Both the position numbers and the translations under genes were made by a program. DNA of 35,397 nt from assembly GCF_020667845.1 (NCBI RefSeq), contig NZ_JAFMPQ010000045.1, forward strand, positions 1 to 35,397, given 5' to 3'. Every line of letters starts with the position of its first letter. The stretch's first letter is position 1. The notes under the pieces were generated by a model. The model ran no database searches, was not told the DNA's origin, and saw only the letters and a program-made list of their open reading frames with translations. Below are positions 1 to 9,613 of this stretch, piece by piece. The stretch is from Cognatishimia sp. F0-27 (GTDB taxonomy: Bacteria; Pseudomonadota; Alphaproteobacteria; Rhodobacterales; Rhodobacteraceae).

Positions 1-38
1 ATTGCCTTCGCATCTGTCCCTTGTGACAGACAACGGAA

Positions 39-63
39 GGGCGTCCCTCGGGGCGCCCTTTTC
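39..63 (+). terminator. Rho-independent terminator of an upstream gene
   Basis: The arms GGGCG (39-43) and CGCCC (54-58) enclose a short C/G-rich loop and are followed at once by TTTT. This is a typical intrinsic terminator for a plus-strand gene that ends left of the window. Confidence 0.7.
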
Positions 64-142
64 CGTGTGCCGCGCGTGCCTTTCGATCCGCGACGGTGCC
101 TTCGGCCGGGCGTGATCCAAAGGAGCGCTTCCGCGCGCTTTT

Positions 143-179
143 ATGCCGGCAGTGGCCGGGGCGTCGCAAATGCCGGCAT
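143..179. repeat. 9-bp inverted repeat
   Basis: ATGCCGGCA at 143-151 is the exact reverse complement of TGCCGGCAT at 171-179, with 19 nt between. It lies just downstream of the minus-strand gene ending at 206, so it could help terminate that transcript, but no T-run follows on either strand. A weaker hairpin (AGCGC/GCGCT, 124-139) followed by TTTT sits immediately to its left. No gene was found in 64-205. Confidence 0.4.
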
Positions 180-205
180 GCGGGATCGTGGGGGCAGCCC
201 GCGCC

Positions 206-673
206 CTACAGGTCGCGCCAGCGGGGCAGCCGGATCGCGCGCGCCTTGGCATAGTGAATCCCTGCAAACAGCATCGACAGACCGGTCATCGCCATGAGGA
301 ACACATCTGGCCCGAGGGCAATCATCGATTGAACGGGTCTTGGCGCAACGCCAAGCGCCATGCAGGCGAGGGCCGTGCCGCCCATGATCGACGTGAACAG
401 CACGAAGCCGAACACAAACAACGCAAGCGGAGTCCAGAAAAACAAGGGCTTGACGATCAAACCCATTCTTGCCAGCCCGCGCAGGGCCGGAGCATAGGCG
501 TAAGACCCGGTTATGCCTTCGCGGGCCAGGGCGTCGAGGGCGCGGGCAAGACGCTCTTGCCGCGTTCTGGCCGCGGGTGCGGGATGGTCAGCCTGCGGTT
601 TGTGTTTGGCGCTCAAGGCAGAACAGCGCGCGGCAAACTGGTCGCGTTGTCCGGTGGTGCGTTCGGTGGTCAT
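206..673 (-). CDS. DUF6404 family small membrane protein
   Basis: The predicted product has 155 residues. The N-terminal half is polar and basic. The family-like core follows: a motif of the form YAPALRGLARMGL, two hydrophobic segments of roughly 20-25 residues each, and a short basic tail ending in IRLPRWRDL. The pattern of (A/P)P-L-x-R-L-x-R-x-G, two membrane helices and a closing RLPxW matches DUF6404 proteins as I recall them from Rhodobacterales; their function is unknown. I chose the ATG at 673 because GGAAAG lies 7 nt upstream; an in-frame ATG at 688 would add five residues. The same frame stays open upstream to about 1198 through Pro/Arg-rich sequence, which I regard as non-coding. 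It is transcribed away from rnhB and appears to be a single-gene unit. Confidence 0.7.
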   Translation of the reverse strand: MTTERTTGQRDQFAARCSALSAKHKPQADHPAPAARTRQERLARALDALAREGITGSYAYAPALRGLARMGLIVKPLFFWTPLALFVFGFVLFTSIMGGTALACMALGVAPRPVQSMIALGPDVFLMAMTGLSMLFAGIHYAKARAIRLPRWRDL

Positions 674-1413
674 GGCATTTCTTTCCATCGGCGGTCTTGT
701 GGTGCCCCTGCGTCGCAGGGGAACCGGGCATTTGTCTGCCAACCCCGTGGCACAATTGCGGTCGAGCCGTCGCATGGCGCCGCCCGCCATCAGACCCAAA
801 TTGGGGTGCGGGGCGCAGGGGATCAACGTCCCACCGGCGCCGCAGGGCAGGGCGATAACCGTTTGCATCGGGGGAAACTGGCGGACCGGAAGGTCCGAAC
901 CGCGTCGATTGGGGCGCGGCGGACGGGGCTCATTGTGCTTGAGGGGGCTTGGCCGCGGGGGACAGGGACGCGCGGGTAAGAAAGGTCGCGCGCGGGAGAC
1001 AGGGACGCGGGAGAGAGACAGGGGGATCTGAGGAGAGAGGGGCGGGCGGACAGGGCCTGGAGGACAGGCCGGTGGGGGATTGGGGCCTGGAGAAACATGG
1101 GGCACGAGGAACGGCGATCTGGGCGTCAGGGGCGACGACCGGACAGGGCGTGGAGGACAGGCCGGTGGGGGATCGGAGCCTCGAGAAACAGGGGGCACGA
1201 CCCAGCGACCTGTGCGACAGGGATGACAGCCAGCTTGGGCGGCGCAGGACGGGGCTGTGGAGCGGCTTGGGGCAAAGCCGGCCCATGGGCGGCTCAGGCG
1301 CGCATTTCAGCCCTCGTTCCCGATCAAGGTTGGCGTGGACATCATTGCGAAGCGTCGAGGCGGCCCAGAAGGAGTCGCTTGCGACTCGCGGCGTGCTGCG
1401 CTTTGACGGGAGC
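674..1413. other. G-rich intergenic stretch without a convincing gene
   Basis: About 740 bp separate the DUF6404 gene from rnhB. From about 949 to 1260 the plus strand is extremely G-rich: in 1021-1080, 35 of 60 bases are G and only 9 are C. It is built from variants of GACAGGG; for example GACAGGGACGCG occurs at 961-972 and again at 998-1009. Long open frames cross it on both strands, but their translations are low-complexity (Gly/Arg/Glu on plus, Pro/Arg/Ser on minus) and resemble no protein I know. Many G-tracts could form G-quadruplexes on the plus strand or its transcript. Confidence 0.6.
1048..1200. repeat. 60-bp direct repeat, two copies with a 93-bp period
   Basis: Copies lie at 1048-1107 and 1141-1200. 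Read side by side they differ at only five positions (10, 34, 37, 42 and 51), that is 55 of 60 identical. The period of 93 bp is a multiple of three, so any reading frame crossing it stays in phase. It lies in the G-rich non-coding stretch upstream of rnhB and resembles a decaying minisatellite. Confidence 0.85.
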
Positions 1414-2028
1414 ATGGATGCGTTACAGACAAAACTGGAAGCGCCGCACTGGGCCGCGGGTCGGGTGGTGGCCGGCGTGGACGAGGTGGGGCGGGGTCCG
1501 CTTGCCGGCCCGGTCGTCGCGGCAGCGGTGATCCTGCGCGAGGACAGGATCCCGGTCGGACTTCAGGACAGCAAGAAACTGGGCGCTGCAAGACGCGAGG
1601 CGCTGACGCTTCAGATCGCGCAGGCGGGTCTTATCGGGATTGGCCAGGCCAGTGTCGAGGAGATCGACCGCATCAATATCCTGCAGGCAACCTATCTTGC
1701 CATGCAGCGGGCGGTTGCTGCACTGCCGCAGGTCCCGGACCATCTTCTTGTCGATGGCAACCGCCTGCCACGCGATCTGCCCTGTCCTGCGAGCGCTGTT
1801 GTGCGCGGCGACAGCCTGTCGCCATCGATCGCGGCGGCCTCAATTGTGGCCAAAACGTGGCGCGACAATGTCATGAAAAAGATCGCGCAACACCATCCCG
1901 GATATGGATGGGAAACGAATGCCGGATACCCCACACCCTGTCACAAAAAAGCCCTTCGAGATTTGGGGGTGACCCCACACCATAGGCGATCCTTCAAACC
2001 CGTGCACAACATATTGTATCAAGAATAA
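1414..2028 (+). CDS. rnhB: Ribonuclease HII
   Basis: Cytoplasmic endonuclease that cuts the RNA strand of RNA-DNA hybrids, removing misincorporated ribonucleotides and primers. The product is 204 residues, normal for the family. The signature [14 protein letters not shown] sits near residues 20-33 and provides the first two acidic ligands (D and E). The third is in LLVDGNRLP, and the fourth is in [11 protein letters not shown]. The C-terminal GYxTPxHxxAL-type segment is present as [12 protein letters not shown] chose the ATG at 1414 because the family sequence begins a few residues later; a GACGGGAG element sits just upstream. The frame is open for about 150 codons further upstream through low-complexity repeats, which I do not include. 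The next gene is ccrM, a neighbourhood commonly seen in alphaproteobacteria. Confidence 0.93.
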   Translation: MDALQTKLEAPHWAAGRVVAGVDEVGRGPLAGPVVAAAVILREDRIPVGLQDSKKLGAARREALTLQIAQAGLIGIGQASVEEIDRINILQATYLAMQRAVAALPQVPDHLLVDGNRLPRDLPCPASAVVRGDSLSPSIAAASIVAKTWRDNVMKKIAQHHPGYGWETNAGYPTPCHKKALRDLGVTPHHRRSFKPVHNILYQE

Positions 2029-2041
2029 ATCTTAAGAGATT

Positions 2042-3249
<1,208 letters not shown>

Positions 3250-3306
3250 CCCGACACACACATTTTCAGAACACCGCCAGTGCCGTGAGACCATCCGGCA
3301 CAACCT

Positions 3307-3334
3307 CCCCGCCTGCTTGCAGGCGGGGCTTTTT
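3307..3334 (+). terminator. Rho-independent terminator after ccrM
   Basis: CCCCGCCTGC (3307-3316) pairs perfectly with GCAGGCGGGG (3319-3328) and is followed by CTTTTT. It lies 57 nt after the ccrM stop and just before the end of the convergent gene at 3346. Confidence 0.9.
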
Positions 3335-3345
3335 CGCGCGAGGCG

Positions 3346-3819
3346 TTACCAGTCGATAAAGCCGAGAAACTCTTCGAGCGATGCACGCCACGTGGTGTAT
3401 GTCTCCAGCAAGGTCGCTTCTGACACGCCGTGATCGAGGAGCACGTCCATCTGCAGAAACGGGTCCATTTCATCGTCCAGGAAGGTCGAGGCATAGCGCA
3501 TGTCGCGATTCCACGCGTTGGCCTTCTCCAAACTGAGCCCGGATTCGATATCCATTCCGGCCTGATACTGGATCTGGGTGCAGTAGCGCCCACCGGAGCA
3601 ACCGTAAAAGAAGATCGAGTAGGACGCGCCGTCCAGCGTGCCGGTGATCAGGGGATCGCCAACATTGTCGGTGCCGATTTCAAGCGCAGGATCGACCGTT
3701 TGCAACAGAGTCAGGATGCGCTCGGCGTTGGTGCCGTCGATTTGCTGGGCCGTTGCGGCATGGGCGCAGGTCAAAACGCTCAGGGCGAGCAGTGAGAGTC
3801 GGGGGCGGAAATGCATCAT
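3346..3819 (-). CDS. Secreted YbjN-domain protein
   Basis: The product is 157 residues and starts with a clear signal peptide (MMHFRPRLSLLALSVLTCAH..., cleavage probably after ATA-Q). The mature part has the fold pattern of YbjN/type III chaperone-like proteins: an initial helix (ILTLLQTV), a short strand pair around DPLITGTLDGASYSIFFYGC, and a helical C-terminus with WNRDMRYASTFLDDE. A Cys pair (GCSGGRYC) suggests a disulfide in the periplasm. The ATG at 3819 is preceded by AAAGGA; the adjacent ATG at 3816 is equally possible. Members of this family are common in Rhodobacterales, but their role is unknown. It is a single-gene unit, convergent with ccrM. Confidence 0.7.
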   Translation of the reverse strand: MMHFRPRLSLLALSVLTCAHAATAQQIDGTNAERILTLLQTVDPALEIGTDNVGDPLITGTLDGASYSIFFYGCSGGRYCTQIQYQAGMDIESGLSLEKANAWNRDMRYASTFLDDEMDPFLQMDVLLDHGVSEATLLETYTTWRASLEEFLGFIDW

Positions 3820-3947
3820 GGAAAGTCCTTTCTGAAACAACGGAGCCCTGAACCACTATAGGCAAGCAACGGTTATGCTGGCAAATCGCGTGCAGAAGGT
3901 CCGATCTGCGCTTTCCCTCGTAGGGCCCGTCGCCTAAGGATCGCCGC

Positions 3948-4847
3948 ATGGACATTCGCGCAATTCTCATGGGCGTCGCCTTTGCCGCCATGTGGTCATC
4001 AGCCTTTACGTCGGCCCGTATCATCGTTGCGGAGGCGCCCCCGATCTACGCCCTGGCCTTGCGGTTTCTTTTGTCTGGCGCCATCGCGGTCGGCCTTGCG
4101 GCCTGGCTTGGGCAGAGTTGGCGTCTGACCGCGTCGCAATGGCGCGCAACTTTGGTGTTCGGCATCTGTCAGAACGCGCTTTATCTCGGTCTGAACTTCG
4201 TCGCCATGCAGACGGTTGAAGCGTCACTGGCCGCAATCATCGCATCGACCCTGCCCTTGCTGGTCGCCCTCGCGGGGCTGCTCTTCTTTGGGGAAAGGCA
4301 GCGTCTGATGAGTGTGGCGGGGCTTGTCGCCGGTTTTGCCGGGGTGGCCCTTATCATGGGGAGCCGCTTTGGCGGCGGTGTGGATGGCTTCGGGATCCTG
4401 CTCTGCATTGGCGGTGTGATCGCGCTGACGGTGGCCACGCTGGCGCTCAGGAACGCGTCATCAGGGGGCAATCTCCTGATGGTCGTCGGATTGCAGATGC
4501 TGGTGGGCTCTGCCGCGCTCTGGCCTTTTGCCATTCTGCTGGAGGTGCCCGTGGTCACGATCAGCGGCCCCCTGATCGCGGCCTTTGCCTATACGACCCT
4601 CGTTCCGGGCCTGGCCGCTACTTTGGTCTGGTTCATGCTGGTCGGGCGGGTTGGCGCTGTGCGTGCTGCGGCGTTTCACTTCCTCAATCCGTTTTTCGGG
4701 GTGGCGATCGCGGCGCTTCTGCTGGGCGAGACATTCGGCATTCTGGACGCTGTCGGGGTCACGATCATCGGCCTTGGGATTCTGGCCGTGCAGCTTTCCC
4801 GCAAGTCTTATGCAAATAGCTCTGAAAAAACGCACAGGCGCGTGTGA
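3948..4847 (+). CDS. EamA-family (DMT) transporter
   Basis: Inner-membrane exporter of the drug/metabolite transporter superfamily, 299 residues, with about ten predicted membrane helices in two EamA halves (roughly residues 5-140 and 150-285). The first half begins with the typical pattern FAAMWSSAFTSARIIV, and the second ends with NPFFGVAIAALLLGE. The last 18 residues are polar and cytosolic. The substrate cannot be read from the sequence; relatives export amino acids, metabolites or drugs. It is followed 64 nt later by a chemotaxis receptor on the same strand, with no terminator seen between them. Confidence 0.88.
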   Translation: MDIRAILMGVAFAAMWSSAFTSARIIVAEAPPIYALALRFLLSGAIAVGLAAWLGQSWRLTASQWRATLVFGICQNALYLGLNFVAMQTVEASLAAIIASTLPLLVALAGLLFFGERQRLMSVAGLVAGFAGVALIMGSRFGGGVDGFGILLCIGGVIALTVATLALRNASSGGNLLMVVGLQMLVGSAALWPFAILLEVPVVTISGPLIAAFAYTTLVPGLAATLVWFMLVGRVGAVRAAAFHFLNPFFGVAIAALLLGETFGILDAVGVTIIGLGILAVQLSRKSYANSSEKTHRRV

Positions 4848-4911
4848 AGGAGAAGGCTTCGTTTACTGATGCCGCGTAGGGTCGCCGCCATCCTGAAGTT
4901 CGGAGAGCGGT

Positions 4912-6843
4912 ATGAGCAGATTTTCAATTCGTATTCAGATCATCGCGATGTGTGCTGCCTTCGCCGTGATCCTCTTGGCCTCCACGGGAGCCTTCTGGAT
5001 CACGCAACGTGCGCTGGCCACAGCGATTGTCGACAAGCAGACGATCATGCAAAAGAGCCTGCTGATCAGTGATATGGTTGAAAACGCGCTCAAAGCCGAA
5101 ACAAGTGCATACCGGTATTCACGTGGCGAAGATGCGGCGATTGACGAGCTTCAGGGCAACTTGCGGGAAATCCACGAGCTCGTTTCCGCGGTACAGGGCA
5201 ATGTGACGAACGGAGTAGTCGGGGCGGAGGACATGCGCGAAATCGCCACCCGTCTGGCCTCGGAAACTGCCGAAATCGAGGCGCTTTATCAGGGGCTGGA
5301 TCAGTATCGCGATATCGGTCTCTTTGATCGCAAGGTGGTGATGGACACGGATGTGATACCGGGGCTGACCGCGTTTACGGCCGCGATGGACACTCTAAAG
5401 GACGAACTCAAGGCCCAAAAGGAAGACACGGTCGTCGAAGCGGGTCAGAAGATGTCGCTCGCGTCGTTGATCCTCCTCATTACCGTTGCCTCCACCGTTA
5501 TTCTGTCTGGCGTCATCGCAACGCTCTTTGGCCGCCTCTTGTCCCGCCCGGTCATGGCCGCAGCCCAATCCGTAGAGAAGCTCACACTTCGGGACTACGA
5601 CTCTGCGATCGACGGCCAGACACGCGGCGACGAGATTGGCCAGATTGCGCGGAATCTCGAGGCTCTGCGTGACAAGTTGCATGCTGCGGACGCCAAGTCC
5701 GAGCAGGACAAGGCGGAAGCCGAACGCCGCACGGAACTCTTCGATACGCTTGGCGCCAATATGCAAAAGCTCGCGGCGGGTGACATGGATGTGAGCATCG
5801 CACCGTCGGATTTTTCCGATCTTGGCGAAACCTACATGGGGCTTTGCCACAATTTCAATGACCTGTCCGCTGGCCTGAAGGATCTGGTCAGCTCGGTGCG
5901 GGAAAGCGCCACCCTCGTCGAACGGAGCGCCTCCGACCTGTCGACCATGTCCGACGACATGTCGCGAAGGGCGGAGACCCAGGCGGCTACTCTGGAGCAA
6001 TCCGCCGCCGCGCTCGAAGAATTGTCGGCAAGCGTTCGGTCCGCCGCAGCGCGGGCGGCGGAGGCAGATGACCGTGTTGGCGACACGCGCGACCAGGCAA
6101 CCCAGGGAGGCGAGATCATGGGCCGTGCGCTTGAAGCGATGAGCTCCATCGCGAAATCCTCCGAGCAGATTACCCAAATCATCGGCGTAATCGACGATAT
6201 CGCCTTTCAGACCAACCTTCTGGCGCTCAATGCGGGTGTTGAGGCCGCACGGGCCGGCGAATCGGGCAAGGGCTTCTCGGTTGTTGCGTCCGAAGTGCGC
6301 TCTCTGGCGCAGCGGGCTTCGGAATCTGCCAAGGAGATCAAGGCTCTGGTTTCCAATAGTTCGCAGCAGGTCAAGGATGGGGGCCGCCTTGTGGAGGAAA
6401 CCGGTGAAACCCTGACGTCGATCGTGAACAGCGTGAAAAATGTGTCCGACCTCGTCTCGGAGATCGCATTGGCAGCCAAGGAACAGGCCAGCGGTTTGCA
6501 GGAGATCAATATCGGCGTTTCGGAGTTGGACAAGGCAACCCAGCAAAACGCGGCGATGGTCAATGAGACAAGCGGGGCGAGTAAAAAGCTGCGCAATGAG
6601 GCGAGCCGACTGTCAGCGCAATTGGCAAAGTTCGGCTCTGATGATGCGATCGGGATCAGTGAGGAGAGCCCGATACCTCCTGATGTGATCCACCGCGCGG
6701 TCGAACCGGAAGCCTTTGCACCGATGGACAGCAATTGGATCGAGGAGACCGCAAAGGCGAAGCCGGCAAAATGGAAACCGGCCGACAACCCAGACGAGTT
6801 CGTTGCGGATTACGATGATGACGATGTATGGGCCGAGTTCTGA
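4912..6843 (+). CDS. Methyl-accepting chemotaxis protein
   Basis: Membrane chemoreceptor, 643 residues, that controls CheA kinase activity. TM1 is at about residues 9-31 and TM2 at about 183-206. The region between is an all-helical periplasmic sensor of about 150 residues, probably a four-helix bundle. A HAMP domain follows (about 207-260), with a second HAMP-like helix pair (about 280-325). The signalling domain has the hairpin tip [18 protein letters not shown] near residue 440 and the flanking [16 protein letters not shown]. The acidic C-terminus ends in VWAEF, which fits the xWxxF form of the CheR/CheB-tethering pentapeptide. The ATG at 4912 follows a GGAGAG Shine-Dalgarno. No che genes are nearby, so it is an orphan receptor. 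The ligand is unknown. Confidence 0.93.
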   Translation: MSRFSIRIQIIAMCAAFAVILLASTGAFWITQRALATAIVDKQTIMQKSLLISDMVENALKAETSAYRYSRGEDAAIDELQGNLREIHELVSAVQGNVTNGVVGAEDMREIATRLASETAEIEALYQGLDQYRDIGLFDRKVVMDTDVIPGLTAFTAAMDTLKDELKAQKEDTVVEAGQKMSLASLILLITVASTVILSGVIATLFGRLLSRPVMAAAQSVEKLTLRDYDSAIDGQTRGDEIGQIARNLEALRDKLHAADAKSEQDKAEAERRTELFDTLGANMQKLAAGDMDVSIAPSDFSDLGETYMGLCHNFNDLSAGLKDLVSSVRESATLVERSASDLSTMSDDMSRRAETQAATLEQSAAALEELSASVRSAAARAAEADDRVGDTRDQATQGGEIMGRALEAMSSIAKSSEQITQIIGVIDDIAFQTNLLALNAGVEAARAGESGKGFSVVASEVRSLAQRASESAKEIKALVSNSSQQVKDGGRLVEETGETLTSIVNSVKNVSDLVSEIALAAKEQASGLQEINIGVSELDKATQQNAAMVNETSGASKKLRNEASRLSAQLAKFGSDDAIGISEESPIPPDVIHRAVEPEAFAPMDSNWIEETAKAKPAKWKPADNPDEFVADYDDDDVWAEF

Positions 6844-7250
6844 GGCGTCTCATCTGCGGGTCCGAGAGGTGACCGTGGAGATACAAGGCGCGTGCAGCGG
6901 CCTCCGCTCGTTATCGCTCGCAATCACGCGGGCCAGGGGTGAGCAAGGCCACGCCGCGTTCCCGAACGGGTGATGCAGCGTCCCGTTTTCTGGCAAGCGG
7001 TGCGGTGGCTTCCGTCCCGAACCGTTGGACATTCGATGGCCATACCATACCGCTCAGGAGCGGTCTGACCGGGGAGATCAACGCAAATCGGAAGCCGCGC
7101 CGTGGCCGCCACCGTGTCAGCCACGACGCGGTCCTGGCCTCTGCGCGGTGAGCAACCGCTCGCGGAGGCCTTGCGCGCCATGCAGGTTACGGCTCGCCGC
7201 CGTCTCGGTTTTCCGTTGCGCCGGCATTCGGTCGAGGCGCACAATCGGCG
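6844..7250. other. Gene-free stretch with one long hairpin
   Basis: These 407 bp lie between the ends of the convergent mcp and aroC genes. No frame gives a recognisable protein. The one clear structure is at 7136-7170: GGCCTCTGCG pairs with CGCGGAGGCC (ten pairs, one G-T), and inside it CGGT pairs with ACCG around the loop GAGCA, with a two-base CT bulge. It lies 81 nt downstream of the aroC stop and may act as its terminator or mRNA-end stabiliser, although no T-run follows. Confidence 0.55.
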
Positions 7251-8351
7251 TCAGCCGATACGACCGCCGGCATCGCCAATCTGACCGCGATGCAGCAACC
7301 AGTGATCGAGGATCACACAAGCCATCATGGCTTCGGCGACGGGCACAGCCCGAATACCGACGCAGGGATCATGCCGACCCTTGGTGATGATATCGGTCTC
7401 TGCGCCAGAGCGCGTGATTGTCTTGCGGGTGGTGAGAATGGAGGATGTCGGCTTGACCGCAAAGCGCGCCACCACATCCTGCCCCGTGGAGATCCCGCCA
7501 AGCACACCGCCTGCATGGTTCGAACCAAAGACAGGCCCTTCGGACCCCATCCGAATTTCATCCGCGTTTTCCGCGCCTGTCAGAGTGGCTGCCGCCATAC
7601 CGTCGCCAATCTCCACACCCTTGACGGCGTTGATCGACATCAAGGCTGCCGCGATGTCCGTATCCAGCTTGCCGTAAACCGGCGCGCCCAGACCCGCAGG
7701 AACGCCCCGCGCGATCACCTCGATGACCGCCCCAACGCTGTCACCGGATTTGCGTAGGTGATCGAGATAGCCAGCCCAATCCTCCGCCGAAACGGGATCC
7801 GGACACCAGAACGGGTTCTGGTCGATCTGCTGTTCGTCAAAGCGAGCACGGTCAATGCCGCGTGGCCCCATGGCCACCATGTAGCCCTGGATCTCGATCC
7901 CCGGAGCGAGATGCGCAAGCGCCGCGCGGGCCAGACCGCCCGCAGCAACCCGCGCCGCTGTCTCGCGCGCCGAGGACCGCCCGCCGCCGCGGTAATCGCG
8001 AATGCCGTATTTTTGCCAGTAGGTGATATCGGCGTGCCCCGGACGGAATTTCTCGGCGATGTCGCCGTAATCCTTGGAGCGCTGGTCCGTGTTTTCGATC
8101 ATCAATTGGATCGGCGTCCCGGTGGTGCGCCCTTCGAACACGCCGGACAGGATACGCACGGCATCCGCTTCGCGGCGCTGCGTCGTATACTTGTTCTGAC
8201 CAGGTTTGCGCTTGTCCAGCCAGTGCTGGAGCACGGCTTCGTCGATGGCGACTCCCGGCGGGCACCCGTCCACCGTCGCACCAAGCGCGGGGCCATGGCT
8301 TTCGCCCCATGTCGTGACGCGAAACAGGTGACCAAAACTGTTCAGGCTCAT
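7251..8351 (-). CDS. aroC: Chorismate synthase
   Basis: Last enzyme of the shikimate pathway: converts 5-enolpyruvylshikimate-3-phosphate to chorismate with reduced FMN. The product is 366 residues, the usual bacterial length. The first signature, [18 protein letters not shown], is near residues 16-33. The second, [20 protein letters not shown], is near residues 125-144. The third, [18 protein letters not shown], is near the C-terminal third, followed by the R-rich FMN/phosphate-binding region. The ATG at 8351 is preceded by AAAGGAG at good spacing; 17 further codons upstream in frame are not expected in the family. It is divergent from the thiamine operon, and the TPP riboswitch lies in the shared intergenic region but faces thiB. 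Confidence 0.97.
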   Translation of the reverse strand: MSLNSFGHLFRVTTWGESHGPALGATVDGCPPGVAIDEAVLQHWLDKRKPGQNKYTTQRREADAVRILSGVFEGRTTGTPIQLMIENTDQRSKDYGDIAEKFRPGHADITYWQKYGIRDYRGGGRSSARETAARVAAGGLARAALAHLAPGIEIQGYMVAMGPRGIDRARFDEQQIDQNPFWCPDPVSAEDWAGYLDHLRKSGDSVGAVIEVIARGVPAGLGAPVYGKLDTDIAAALMSINAVKGVEIGDGMAAATLTGAENADEIRMGSEGPVFGSNHAGGVLGGISTGQDVVARFAVKPTSSILTTRKTITRSGAETDIITKGRHDPCVGIRAVPVAEAMMACVILDHWLLHRGQIGDAGGRIG

Positions 8352-8475
8352 CAGGGCTCTCCTTTGCACCGCTGTCCTAAGATGGATCGGGAGTGCCCTC
8401 AAGGGGCAGCGCCGGAAACCAGCGTAAATGACGCGTCAGCCCTTGCACCTGCGCGCAAGGCGTCTTAGCGTCCGC

Positions 8476-8579
8476 CCCACCTCGGGGTGCCGGGGCCATG
8501 ACATCATGGCCAGGCTGAGATGCAGCATGCGAACCCGTAGAACCTGAACCGGATAACACCGGCGGAGGGAAGGTGTGGA
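8476..8579 (+). promoter_or_regulatory. TPP riboswitch (THI box)
   Basis: All conserved blocks are present in order: CCACCTCGGGGTGCC, then CTGAGATG, then ACCCGTAGAACCTGAACCGG, then ATAACACCGGCG and GGAAGGTG. The first and last blocks pair to form P1 (CCACCT with AGGTG). The element ends about 54 nt before the thiB start codon, so it most likely controls initiation or elongation of thiBPQ, shutting thiamine uptake off when TPP is plentiful. Confidence 0.95.
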
Positions 8580-8632
8580 CAGGGTCGTTCTGTCCAATCC
8601 TGCCCTCCCGTAGCAGAGATTGGAGAGACAAA

Positions 8633-9613
8633 ATGAAACCTCTGACTTTCGCCGCGGGACTTGTGCTGGCCACATCGGCCGCAGCCCAGACTCCCGTCCT
8701 GACCGTTTACGCGCCGGACTATTTCGTCTCCGAGTGGGGGCCGGGTCCGAAGATCGAAGAGCTCTTCGAGGCCGAATGTGCCTGTGACCTTCAATTCAAG
8801 CCGGGTGACCTGTTGCCCCGGATCCTGCTTGAAGGCGCGCGGACGGAAGCGGATGTGGTGATCGGTCTGAATACCGATGTCACGGGCAAAGCGCGCGAAA
8901 GCGGGCTGTTTGCACCGCATAATGCCGATATGGCCGCTCTGACATTGCCGGTGGCATGGACGGATGACATCTTCCTGCCCTTCAACTATGGGCACACGGC
9001 CTTTGTCTATGACACCACGCGGCTTGACGCAGCGCCCGAAAGCTTTGATGCCCTTCTCGAAGCCGGGGACGACCTGCGTCTTGTCATTCAAGACCCCCGC
9101 AGCTCCATTTCGGGGCTCGCGCTCGCCCTCTGGGTGGATGCGATCTACGGCGAGGAGGCCGAGGCGGCCTGGGCAAAACTGGCGCCAAAAATCGTGACGG
9201 TGACGCGCGGATGGTCCGAAAGCTACGGGCTCTTTACCGATGGTGAGGCGGATATGGTGCTCAGCTACACCACATCGCCCGCCTACCATATCATCGCCGA
9301 AGGCGACGAGACCAAGAAAGCGGCCATCTTCCCCGAGGGGCATTACTTCATGGTCGAGCTGTCGGCCAAACTCGCTTCGACCGATGTGCCGGAACTCGCG
9401 GATCAGTTCCTCGCCTTCACCGTTTCCGAACCGTTCCAGTCGATGATCGCAACCGGCAACTGGTCGATCCCGGCGGCGCTTGACCCCTCCGGCTGGCCCG
9501 CGGGTTTCCAGCAGCTGGACCTGCCGGAAACCGTGCTGTTCTATTCCGAAGAGGAAGCGGCTGAACGCCGGGACGCAGCGATCGAAGCATGGCGCAGCGG
9601 CTTGTCACGCTAA
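8633..9613 (+). CDS. thiB: Thiamine ABC transporter, periplasmic binding protein
   Basis: Periplasmic receptor that captures thiamine, TMP or TPP and delivers it to ThiPQ. The product is 326 residues. A signal peptide covers about residues 1-19 (MKPLTFAAGLVLATSAAAQ). The mature protein opens with LTVYAPDYF, and the family segments PADV-like EADVVIGLNT, FNYGHTAFVYD, and the ligand-site stretch VLSYTTSPAYH are visible. The start at 8633 follows GGAGA; it lies downstream of the TPP riboswitch, which strongly supports the thiamine assignment over other iron- or spermidine-type receptors. The 3' end overlaps thiP by 25 nt, indicating translational coupling. Confidence 0.93.
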   Translation: MKPLTFAAGLVLATSAAAQTPVLTVYAPDYFVSEWGPGPKIEELFEAECACDLQFKPGDLLPRILLEGARTEADVVIGLNTDVTGKARESGLFAPHNADMAALTLPVAWTDDIFLPFNYGHTAFVYDTTRLDAAPESFDALLEAGDDLRLVIQDPRSSISGLALALWVDAIYGEEAEAAWAKLAPKIVTVTRGWSESYGLFTDGEADMVLSYTTSPAYHIIAEGDETKKAAIFPEGHYFMVELSAKLASTDVPELADQFLAFTVSEPFQSMIATGNWSIPAALDPSGWPAGFQQLDLPETVLFYSEEEAAERRDAAIEAWRSGLSR

